Assembly: GCA_020148085.1 (NCBI GenBank)
Contig: JAHCRD010000007.1
Location: 1-14,289, forward strand
Origin: Patescibacteria group bacterium
Lineage (GTDB): Bacteria > Patescibacteriota > Minisyncoccia > Minisyncoccales > CG1-02-41-26
Reading direction: 5' to 3'
Length of the DNA: 14,289 nucleotides
The notes below the pieces were generated by a model. It was not told where the DNA came from. It worked only from the letters and a program-made list of their open reading frames with translations, and made no database searches. Both the position numbers and the translations under genes were made by a program. Positions 6,860 through 12,607 of the stretch are shown piece by piece (the first letter of the stretch is position 1; each line of letters begins with the position of its first letter).

Positions 6860-8604
6860 TTATTCAATGATGACACGTAGAACTTCTTCAATACTTGTTA
6901 TCCCTTGAGCAGCTTTCAAAAACCCATCTTCAATCATCAATCTCATTCCCTCCTCTCTAGCCCTTCTCTCAATTTCATCTGAGGTTGATTCTTTAGCAAT
7001 TAATTCTTTCTGAGATTCAGTTATGGCTAAAACCTCATAAATTCCTATTCTCCCTTTGTACCCTCAGGACATTCCTTTGAGGGTTTTGGTCGATAGAATT
7101 CAATATCTTTGAGTGACTCTTTTTTCTTTAAAATTTTCTCCTCCCTTAAAAGCTCTTCAATCCTTTTGGGATCACAATATTTAGAGATGTCTTCTAATTC
7201 GTTTTTCTTCAATTTATATTTTTCTTTCTCATCACACAATCTCCTAACTAACCTTTGAGCTAAAATTAAATTCACCGTGGAGGAAAGTAAAAAGGGTTCA
7301 ACTCCCATATCGATTAACCTTGGAATGGCGCCTGCAGCATTATTGGTATGCAAAGTTGAAAGAACCAGATGGCCAGTTAGAGCAGCATTTATTGCTAAAG
7401 AGGCGGTCTCTTTATCTCGAATTTCACCAACCATGAGAATATCTGGATCCTGTCTCAATAAACTTCGAAGTCCGGAAGCAAAAGTTAAACCAATTTTTGG
7501 ATTAACCTGAGTTTGGTTAATTCTTGGCATTCGATATTCAATTGGATCCTCAACTGTTGAAATATTCACTCCTGGAGTGTTTAAAATCTCCGTCATTGAA
7601 TATAGGGTTGTAGTTTTACCACAGCCAGTGGGTCCGCTAACCAAAATCATTCCAACAGGAACCTTCAGAGCTTCTTGAACTCGCTCCAGAGCCTCTTCTC
7701 GCAAACCCAAACCCTCCAAGGTATAACCTTTAGCGGTTTCTGACAAAAGTCGCATCACTACTTTCTCCCCATTGAAAACCGGCAATACAGAAACTCGAAT
7801 AGAATATCTGTAATCTTCTGACTCAATTTTAAAACGGCCATCTTGAGGTAATCGGTGTTCATCTAATTTCAAATTAGTGAGAACCTTTATTCGAGCTACA
7901 ATCCCAGATTTTGTTGCTAGGGGTAAAGTCATGGCATCGTGTAAAATCCCATCAATTCTGTACCTGACTAAAACCTCTTTTTCCATGGGTTCTATATGAA
8001 TATCAGAAGCTCTTTGTAAAATAGCATGGCGAATCAAAGTATCTACAATTCTTATTATCGGAAGTTCTTGGGCTTGCTTTTTTAATTCTTCTTTCTCTTC
8101 TGGAATTTTTTCTTCTATTGGTTTTACCCCCCTGGCTTCTTTCTTAATTATTTCACCAAACTCAGCTTGCAAGCTCTCTTGATATTGCGAGAGAACATTT
8201 TTGATGCTTTCTGGAGTAGTTAATCTTGGTAAAATTTTGAGAGCCGCTTTCTTTTTAATAAATTCAATAGTTCTCAGGTCTTCTGGATCAAGCATAGCCA
8301 CTTCCAAATTTTTTCCTTTTTTTCTAAAAGCTATAATGTTATGCGATCTGGCAATTGGTTCAGGTATTATCCTTAAAACTTCTGGAGCCACAGTTTCTTT
8401 TTCTAAATTAACAAAAGGAATTCCTAAAATATAGGCCTCAAGCCGGATTAGGTCTTTTTGGGGAATTAAATTTTCTGAAACCAAAATATCCTCAAGTCTC
8501 TTTCCTTGTTTTTGAGCCTTTTTAAAGGCCTTGCGGAACTCCTCCTCCTTGACTAAGCCAGCATCAAGCATAAATGCCTTTAATTGTTGTGGCTCAACCC
8601 TCAT
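6860..8604 (-). CDS. pilB: PilB extension ATPase, C-terminus displaced to the -1 frame
   Basis: The main frame (7045-8604) encodes 519 residues: an N-terminal MshEN-type domain (about 1-140) and a GspE/PilB ATPase with Walker A GPTGCGKTT (324-332), Asp box VEDPIEY (351-357), Walker B DILMVGEIRD (388-397, catalytic Glu394) and His box HLVLSTLHT (412-420). It then stops after ECPEGTKGE. The missing family C-terminus is present downstream in the -1 frame: GYKGRIGIYEVL, then ARREEGMRLMIEDGF-like and TSIEEVLRVIIE segments, ending at a TAA that abuts the pilC start. A full product would be about 580 residues, matching PilB. So either one base is missing (natural, strain-level or an assembly error) or the ribosome shifts by -1. 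The four-Cys zinc site of many PilBs is largely lost here. Upstream is a palindromic element and no promoter that I can see. Confidence 0.9.
7051..7057 (-). promoter_or_regulatory. Candidate -1 slippery heptamer in pilB
   Basis: On the minus strand the zero-frame codons ACA AAG GGA GAA TAG contain A_AAG_GGA, an X_XXY_YYZ heptamer in the correct phase, two codons before the premature stop. A -1 slip here would join EGTKG to RIGIYEVL and restore the family C-terminus with only one changed residue (Tyr to Thr). A GAGGG sequence lies just upstream at short spacing. The heptamer could also be incidental, because Lys-Gly codons AAA GGG in the -1 frame create it automatically. Confidence 0.35.
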
Positions 8605-8611
8605 GTTTGTG

Positions 8612-8699
8612 TAGAAGCGAAACAGTGCGAATAGCTACGCGAAAAGGTGCGAAAAAAATTCGCATAGATTCGCTTGATATTCGCGTGAATTCGCTTCTA
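8612..8699. repeat. Helically phased GCGAA/TTCGC dyad element
   Basis: On the plus strand four GCGAA boxes start at 8617, 8627, 8639 and 8649, and four inverted TTCGC boxes start at 8659, 8669, 8680 and 8690. Steps are 10-12 bp, close to the DNA helical repeat. The outer arms TAGAAGCGAA (8612-8621) and TTCGCTTCTA (8690-8699) are a perfect inverted repeat, and the inner TGCGAA/TTCGCA flanks the dyad centre near 8656. The element fills almost all of the gap between the response regulator and pilB; its outer arm includes the response regulator stop codon. It could be a protein-binding array, a cruciform or hairpin acting as attenuator, or a mobile REP-like palindrome. Confidence 0.85.
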
Positions 8700-9062
8700 T
8701 TCTAATGCTTTCTTCACTTTCTCTACTACTTCTTGCAAGGTATAATTTGCTTTAACCAGGTAGGTTTTAGCTCCCAACTCTAAAGCTCTACTAATCTCCT
8801 CCATTCTGCCGATATTGGTTAAGATAATGACTGGTATCTCTTTTGTTTCTTGGTCTTCCTTTAATTTCTCCAAAACTCCAAAGCCATCCATCTTGGGCAA
8901 GATAAGGTCAAGCAAGATAAGGTCTGGTTTTTCGCTCTTGGCAAGCTTCAGACCGAGTTCTCCATCCAGGGCACTAACCACTTCGTAATTTTCTCTCTTT
9001 AAAATATCTCCAAAGGTCTTTTGCAGGGCTGACTCGTCTTCCACAAATAATATCTTTTTCAT
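8697..9062 (-). CDS. Receiver-only response regulator
   Basis: The product is 121 residues and consists of a single CheY-like receiver domain. Acidic pocket residues are Glu8 and Asp9 (FVEDES), the phosphorylated residue is Asp52 (LILLDLILPKMDG), and the switch Thr82 and conserved Lys104 (TYLVKA) are present. There is no DNA-binding or other output domain. The start chosen is the ATG that overlaps the kinase stop in an ATGA arrangement; an in-frame TTG eight codons earlier would lie deeper inside the kinase gene. The coupling to the kinase makes a phosphotransfer pair nearly certain. With no output domain it must act by protein contact, for instance with a pilus ATPase or an unlinked regulator; that target is inference from position. 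Confidence 0.93.
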   Translation of the reverse strand: MKKILFVEDESALQKTFGDILKRENYEVVSALDGELGLKLAKSEKPDLILLDLILPKMDGFGVLEKLKEDQETKEIPVIILTNIGRMEEISRALELGAKTYLVKANYTLQEVVEKVKKALE

Positions 9063-10015
9063 GATTTTATTGGTAATGTAAACCAAAATGTCGAACCTTT
9101 ATTTTCTTTTGAGGAAAAATCAATTTCTCCTCCTAATAATTTTAGAATTTGCTTGGCAATGTAAAGTCCCAGGCCTGACCCATCAGTTTGATATTTCAAG
9201 ACATTCTCTGAACGAAAGAACTTCTGGAAAATAAATTTTTGCTCCTCTTTGGGAATACCAACACCGTTATCTTGGATTTCAAAATAAATTTTCTTGGCTC
9301 CCGCCTTGATTCTTATTTTTACCTCTCCCTTATTTTTGATATAACGGATGGCATTATCTAAGAGATTTTCCACAATCTGCTCCAACCAGAGAGGATCACT
9401 CAGAACCTTGGGCAGGTTTTTGGGGGCTCGGAGCTCCACTTTAACATTGGAGGTATCAGCCAAGGGCTTAAACTTCAAAATTACTTTTTTAGTTAGAGCT
9501 CCCAAAGAAATTTCTTCTTTTTTCAGGGGTAATCTCCCGGTTTCTATCCGGGATACCGTTAACAGGTCATTGATTAAATCTCCCATCCTTTGGGTGTTCT
9601 CTTCCAAAATTTTGAAATATTCAAGCTTTTTTCCTTGGATCTTACCTAATTTTCCTGAGATTAAAAGTTCTAAGGAATATTTAAGGTTGGTCAGGGGAGA
9701 ACGTAACTGATGAGAAACTACGCTGATAAACTCTGTTTTCATTCGAGAGGCCTCAGCTATTCTCTCAAAGCTCCGAGTGATAATAAAATCAAGGATTAGC
9801 AAAATAAAAGCAACAGTCAAAACAACTAAAGCAACTATCTTTGGATCTCCAATCCGATAAGTAGCAATGGAATAAGTAGCCAAAATTGCCCCAATAATAA
9901 TCAGTCCCATTAAGAGAAAAAGAAATTGAGGACATTGCCAAATAGGCACTCCCCATTTCTTACAGGGGGTGAGAGGATTTAAGCTCTCTAAAATCTTTTT
10001 AAAGATTTGTGGCAT
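9059..10015 (-). CDS. Membrane-bound sensor histidine kinase
   Basis: The product is 318 residues. Two membrane helices lie near 31-51 and 59-80 with only a short loop between them, so there is no sizeable extracellular sensor domain. A short linker leads to the HisKA domain with phospho-acceptor His102 in SVVSHQLRSPLTNLKYSLELL, then the HATPase_c domain with N box ENLLDNAIRY (216-225), G1 box DNGVGIP (249-255), F box FIFQKFFRS (261-269) and G2 box GSGLGLYIAKQ (279-289). All catalytic motifs look intact. It is the first gene of the long minus-strand run and is coupled to the response regulator by a 4-base overlap. It may sense a membrane or intramembrane cue. Regulation of pili is inference from linkage only. 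Confidence 0.94.
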   Translation of the reverse strand: MPQIFKKILESLNPLTPCKKWGVPIWQCPQFLFLLMGLIIIGAILATYSIATYRIGDPKIVALVVLTVAFILLILDFIITRSFERIAEASRMKTEFISVVSHQLRSPLTNLKYSLELLISGKLGKIQGKKLEYFKILEENTQRMGDLINDLLTVSRIETGRLPLKKEEISLGALTKKVILKFKPLADTSNVKVELRAPKNLPKVLSDPLWLEQIVENLLDNAIRYIKNKGEVKIRIKAGAKKIYFEIQDNGVGIPKEEQKFIFQKFFRSENVLKYQTDGSGLGLYIAKQILKLLGGEIDFSSKENKGSTFWFTLPIKS

Positions 10016-10021
10016 TGTCCA

Positions 10022-10030
10022 ATTATACCA
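10022..10030 (-). promoter_or_regulatory. Extended -10 promoter of the histidine kinase run
   Basis: The minus strand reads TGGTATAAT, an extended -10 (TGnTATAAT) element, with no convincing -35 at 17 bp. The ATG of the kinase gene lies only seven bases downstream of the -10 box, so transcription would start at or almost at the start codon and the message would be leaderless. Confidence 0.65.
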
Positions 10031-10058
10031 TAAAACTATTTGACAAAAAACAACAACA

Positions 10059-10087
10059 TTGACTAATGACCCAAAATCAGCTAAAAT
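10059..10087 (+). promoter_or_regulatory. Promoter of the tRNA-Pro/tRNA-Gly operon
   Basis: -35 box TTGACT (10059-10064) and -10 box TAAAAT (10082-10087) are 17 bp apart. The predicted start near 10094 is about six bases before the tRNA-Pro 5' end. It is divergent from the kinase promoter in the same 85-bp gap. Confidence 0.8.
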
Positions 10088-10099
10088 TATTTTAGTTAT

Positions 10100-10172
10100 C
10101 GGGGCATGGTGTAATGGTTAACATGAGCGCTTTGGGAGCGCTTGATTCCCGGTTCGAGTCCGGGTGCCCCGA
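10100..10172 (+). tRNA. trnP: tRNA-Pro (anticodon TGG)
   Basis: A complete cloverleaf: acceptor stem CGGGGCA/TGCCCCG beginning with the C1-G72 pair typical of bacterial tRNA-Pro, anticodon stem AGCGC/GCGCT around TTTGGGA (anticodon TGG), T-arm CCCGG-TTCGAGT-CCGGG and discriminator A. CCA is not encoded. It is followed after one base by tRNA-Gly. Confidence 0.96.
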
Positions 10173-10173
10173 C

Positions 10174-10244
10174 GCGGGTGTAGTTTAGCGGTAAAATTTC
10201 TTCCTTCCAAGAAGAAGTCGGCGGTTCGACCCCGCTCACCCGCT
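10174..10244 (+). tRNA. trnG: tRNA-Gly (anticodon TCC)
   Basis: Acceptor stem GCGGGTG/CACCCGC, anticodon stem TCTTC/GAAGA around CTTCCAA (anticodon TCC, reading GGA/GGG), T-loop TTCGACC and discriminator T, as usual for tRNA-Gly. CCA is not encoded. It is the second gene of the operon, with a terminator hairpin starting eight bases downstream. Confidence 0.96.
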
Positions 10245-10251
10245 CAAAAAC

Positions 10252-10276
10252 AAAACCGCCCCTAAGAGGCGGTTTT
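10252..10276. terminator. Bidirectional rho-independent terminator
   Basis: AAAACCGCC and GGCGGTTTT form a perfect 9-bp stem around a 7-base loop (CCTAAGA). T-rich sequence follows on both strands, so the hairpin can end the tRNA-Pro/Gly transcript on plus and the convergent HU transcript on minus (the HU stop codon is about 20 bases away). Confidence 0.9.
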
Positions 10277-10295
10277 GAGTTTCTCTAGAATTATC

Positions 10296-10577
10296 TTACT
10301 TCACAGCATCCTTTAAGCTCTTGCCTGCTTTGAACCTTGGAACTTTTTTAGCTAGAATTTTGATTGTAGCTCCGGTTTGAGGATTGCGGCCGGTTCTGGC
10401 CTTTCTCCTTGAAACTTTAAAAGTTCCAAAGCCAGTTAAAACTACATCTTTACCTGCCTTTAAACCCTTGGTAATGTCATCTAAAATTGCATTCAAACAA
10501 TCAGCGGCACACTTTTTGGAGCATCCCGCAACCCTTACCATTGTTCCAACTAAATCTTCTTTAGTAACTTTTGCCAT
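10296..10577 (-). CDS. hup: HU-family nucleoid DNA-binding protein
   Basis: The product is 93 residues, the standard HU length. The dimerisation core (MAKVTKEDLVGTMVRVAGCSKK to LDDITKGLKAGKDVVLTGFGTF) is followed by the DNA-wrapping beta arm with the RNPQTG motif (residues about 64-69; the proline intercalates into DNA) and the closing VPRFKAGKSLKDAV helix. HU bends and compacts DNA and acts as a homodimer when, as here, one gene is seen. It is monocistronic: its own promoter lies upstream and the terminator lies just downstream. No Shine-Dalgarno site is visible before the ATG. Two cysteines near residues 19 and 23 and a third at 27 are uncommon for HU. Confidence 0.97.
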   Translation of the reverse strand: MAKVTKEDLVGTMVRVAGCSKKCAADCLNAILDDITKGLKAGKDVVLTGFGTFKVSRRKARTGRNPQTGATIKILAKKVPRFKAGKSLKDAVK

Positions 10578-10603
10578 TTTATTTTCTTATAAATAAACTA
10601 AGT

Positions 10604-10632
10604 TTTCCGACCTTTTTCAGTTTATATATAAT
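10604..10632 (+). promoter_or_regulatory. Weak promoter candidate for the structured RNA
   Basis: On the plus strand a poor -35 (TTTCCG, 10604-10609) lies 17 bp before a perfect -10 TATAAT (10627-10632). The start would be near 10640, about 30 bases before the base of the RNA stem. The -10 sequence is part of a near-palindromic TATATAATTATA that also supplies the HU promoter on the other strand. Confidence 0.4.
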
Positions 10633-10659
10633 TATAGTGCATTTATCCTAGGAATGCAA
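10631..10659 (-). promoter_or_regulatory. HU promoter
   Basis: On the minus strand -35 TTGCAT (10654-10659) and -10 TATAAT (10631-10636) are 17 bp apart. The start would be near 10624, giving a leader of about 46 bases. That leader contains a possible TAAACT/AGTTTA hairpin. The spacer lies inside the inverted repeat TGCATT/AATGCA, so an operator function is possible. Confidence 0.7.
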
Positions 10660-10668
10660 GCAAACTAA

Positions 10669-10814
10669 AGCGCGTGGGTAGTTGCCGAGGGGAGCATGGA
10701 GGGAGGGTGGGCGTGACCGAACCTGAAAACCTTTATCTACTTGGCGCTTAAGAGAACTACTCCCTCAAACACTCAGTTGATTGGTTGCTCCCCGAGGTAA
10801 TCTACCCGAGCGCT
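10669..10814 (+). ncRNA. Candidate rod-shaped structured RNA (6S-like shape, family unassigned)
   Basis: This GC-rich intergenic stretch folds into a long closing rod. Stems are AGCGC/GCGCT, GGGTAG/CTACCC, TTGCC/GGTAA, a tandem GA/GA step, GGGGAGCA/TGCTCCCC (10689-10696 with 10786-10793), then an asymmetric bubble (3' strand about 10767-10785), then GAGGGAG/CTCCCTC (10699-10705 with 10760-10766) and a roughly 54-base apical part. TTGCC/GGTAA pairs through a G-U wobble only on the plus strand (A-C on minus), and G-A tandems are stable only on plus, so plus is favoured. The rod with central bubble recalls 6S RNA, but I cannot confirm conserved 6S bases. RNase P, SRP and tmRNA signatures are absent. 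The 3' arm touches the stop codon of rny; no U-tract terminator is visible. Confidence 0.6.
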
Positions 10815-12343
10815 CATCGGGCGTATTCCACCACCCTTGTCTCTCTGATAACATTGACTTTTATCTCACCAGGATAATTGAGTTCCTCTTGAATTTTACC
10901 AGCAATATCTCGAGCTAATTTGTAGGCCTCAAGGTCGCCAATTTCTTCTGGACGGACAAAAACCCTAATTTCCCTGCCAGCCTGAATAGCATAGGCCTTC
11001 TCTACCCCAGCAAAATCCAAAGCAATATCTTCTAATTCCTTTAATCTCCGGAGGTAATTCTCCAGAGTATCTTTTCTTGCTCCGGGTCTTGCCCCTGAGA
11101 TTTGGTCGGCAACCTTGACCAAAACTGCTTCAATGGTTTGGGGCTCATATTCTTCGTGGTGAGCTTTCATTGCCTCAATCACTTCTTGGTCTATCCTAAA
11201 CTTCTCTAAAATTTTTATTCCAATATCAACATGGGAACCCTCGATTTCCCGGTCTATTGCTTTTCCAATGTCATGCAGAAGTCCAGCTTTTTTTGTCACT
11301 TTGCGATTGGCTCCCAATTCATCAGCTAAAGCTGAAGCTAAGTGTGCTACCTCAATTGAATGCAATAAAACATTCTGACCATAGCTTAACCGAAAATACA
11401 ACCTCCCCAAAAGGGAAACAATCTTGGAAGGAAGATCAACAATCCCTGTCTCATAAACCGCGTTCTTACCAAATTCTTTTATCTGGCTCTCAACTTCCTC
11501 TCTGGCTCTCTTCACTTGCTCTTCAATACGGGCGGGTTGGATTCTGCCATCTTGAACTAGCCGTTCTAAAGCAATTTTAGCAATATGTCTTCGGATAGGA
11601 TTGAAGCCAGAGATAATCACGGTTTCGGGAGTATCATCAACCAAAACTTCAACTCCGGTCAATTTTTCGAAGGCCTTAATATTTCTTCCTTCTTTACCAA
11701 TAATTCTTCCTTTAATTTCATCCGAAGGAAGATTCAGTGTAGTAGTAGTTATTTCTTGAGCTTGACTGAGAGCATATTTCTGAATAGCCCCAACTATCAT
11801 TTCTTGGGCTTTTTGCTTAAATTTTTCTTCACCCTCTCTTGATAATTTTTGCATTCTTTCTTGGAATTCCCTTTCATATTCTCTTTCGATATTCTTCATA
11901 AGTTCCTCTCTTGCTTCTTTTTGTGAAAGGTGGGAGGTTCTCTCCAGATTTTTTTGAATCTCCTCTTTAGCTCCTGTCAACTTCTCTTTCATTTCTTTAA
12001 GTTTTTTTAAGTTTTGGGCAAATTCTTTTTCTCTTGTCTCGAAAGAAGAAATTTTTTGGTCCAAAATATGTTCTCTTCTAAAAAGCAATCTCTCTGTCTT
12101 TAAAAGTTCATTTCTTCGTTCACCTATTTCTTTTTGAGCTTCAGAGATAATCTTTGCTGCCCCCTGACGAGCCCGAGTTAAAATCTCCTCACTCTCTTGT
12201 TTAGTTTGTAAGATTTTCTTTTGGAGTTTTGCTTCTATTGTTCCTCTTCTTCTTTTTGCAATTGATTGTCTGGTATAATATCCCAAAATTGCTCCTAAGG
12301 CCAAGCAAACAAAGCCTACAAAAAGTAGAGTAACTTGATTCAT
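10814..12343 (-). CDS. rny: Ribonuclease Y
   Basis: The product is 509 residues, the usual RNase Y length. An N-terminal membrane helix (about residues 4-22) is followed by a long charged coiled coil (about 35-200), a KH RNA-binding domain with GRIIGKEGRN (212-221) and an HD domain with LLHDIGKAID (355-364), upstream His328 and the downstream Asp of VADQIS (near 413). RNase Y is a membrane-tethered endoribonuclease that starts decay of many messages. I chose the ATG at 12343 (MNQVTLLFVG); an in-frame TTG 11 codons earlier (12376) would add a hydrophilic extension and lies near the predicted transcription start. No strong terminator follows; the 3' end runs directly into the structured RNA region. 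Confidence 0.97.
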   Translation of the reverse strand: MNQVTLLFVGFVCLALGAILGYYTRQSIAKRRRGTIEAKLQKKILQTKQESEEILTRARQGAAKIISEAQKEIGERRNELLKTERLLFRREHILDQKISSFETREKEFAQNLKKLKEMKEKLTGAKEEIQKNLERTSHLSQKEAREELMKNIEREYEREFQERMQKLSREGEEKFKQKAQEMIVGAIQKYALSQAQEITTTTLNLPSDEIKGRIIGKEGRNIKAFEKLTGVEVLVDDTPETVIISGFNPIRRHIAKIALERLVQDGRIQPARIEEQVKRAREEVESQIKEFGKNAVYETGIVDLPSKIVSLLGRLYFRLSYGQNVLLHSIEVAHLASALADELGANRKVTKKAGLLHDIGKAIDREIEGSHVDIGIKILEKFRIDQEVIEAMKAHHEEYEPQTIEAVLVKVADQISGARPGARKDTLENYLRRLKELEDIALDFAGVEKAYAIQAGREIRVFVRPEEIGDLEAYKLARDIAGKIQEELNYPGEIKVNVIRETRVVEYAR

Positions 12344-12362
12344 ATTCTTGATTGAACAATTG

Positions 12363-12391
12363 ATTATCCATATCAATTAGTTCAAGGTTAA
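12363..12391 (-). promoter_or_regulatory. Candidate promoter of rny
   Basis: On the minus strand TTAACC (12386-12391, four of six consensus bases) and GATAAT (12363-12368) are 17 bp apart. Transcription would start about 12 bases before the chosen ATG and after the alternative TTG start, which supports the ATG. Confidence 0.45.
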
Positions 12392-12411
12392 TTTCTATTT
12401 CCCATCCTAGC

Positions 12412-12455
12412 AAAAAAAATCCCCCTAGTCAATGGACATCCCACATCAGAGGGGG
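12412..12455 (-). terminator. Terminator downstream of the surface-protein gene
   Basis: On the minus strand CCCCCT (12455-12450) pairs with AGGGGG (12426-12421), with further weak pairing in the 23-base loop, followed by A and eight T residues (12419-12412). This is a rho-independent terminator shape, about 150 bases past the surface-protein stop codon. A second G/C hairpin (GGGGG/CCCCC, 12459-12479) lies just before it. Confidence 0.65.
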
Positions 12456-12485
12456 GTTGGGGGAACTGGCAGTGCCCCCGTGTAG

Positions 12486-12596
12486 GAAAACAGCGAGCCG
12501 AAGGCGAGCGTTAGAAACCGTGGGTTTCTAAAGAGTGAGCCCGAAGGTCGCCGAAGGCGACCGCCTGCCGAAGGCAGGATGAGGGCGAGCGACTGA
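12486..12596. repeat. Cluster of GC-rich CCGAAGG palindromes
   Basis: The heptamer CCGAAGG occurs four times (12498, 12541, 12551, 12568). Two copies sit in perfect hairpins with GAA loops: GGTCGCC/GGCGACC (12546-12562) and CCTGCC/GGCAGG (12564-12578). Between them and the first copy is TTAGAAACC/GGTTTCTAA (12511-12531) with a 3-base loop. The stretch is much richer in GC than its surroundings and lies between the surface-protein stop codon and its terminator. It looks like a REP-type intergenic repeat. On plus it is open from 12486 to 12596 and would read SEPKASVRNRGFLKSEPEG, but there is no start codon and I do not call it coding. Confidence 0.8.
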
Positions 12597-12607
12597 CCTT
12601 ATAATAC

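Noticed and set aside
8612..8699. CRISPR-like array made of short repeats
   Set aside because: Repeats are only 5 bp, the intervals are 5-7 bp and half the units are inverted. No cas genes are present.
10384..10596. Plus-strand ORF opposite HU
   Set aside because: It is antisense to a textbook HU gene and has no recognisable features.
10669..10814. RNase P RNA, SRP RNA or tmRNA
   Set aside because: The conserved RNase P core (GAGGAAAGTCC), the SRP apical GGAAG motifs and tmRNA tag/tRNA-like ends are not found, and the length fits neither RNase P RNA nor tmRNA.
12344..12376. RNase Y start at TTG 12376
   Set aside because: It adds a hydrophilic stretch before the membrane helix and lies upstream of the predicted transcription start; the ATG at 12343 gives the standard RNase Y N-terminus.
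12486..12596. Short plus-strand protein-coding gene
   Set aside because: The open frame has no start codon or ribosome binding site, and its codons are explained by palindromic GC-rich repeats.
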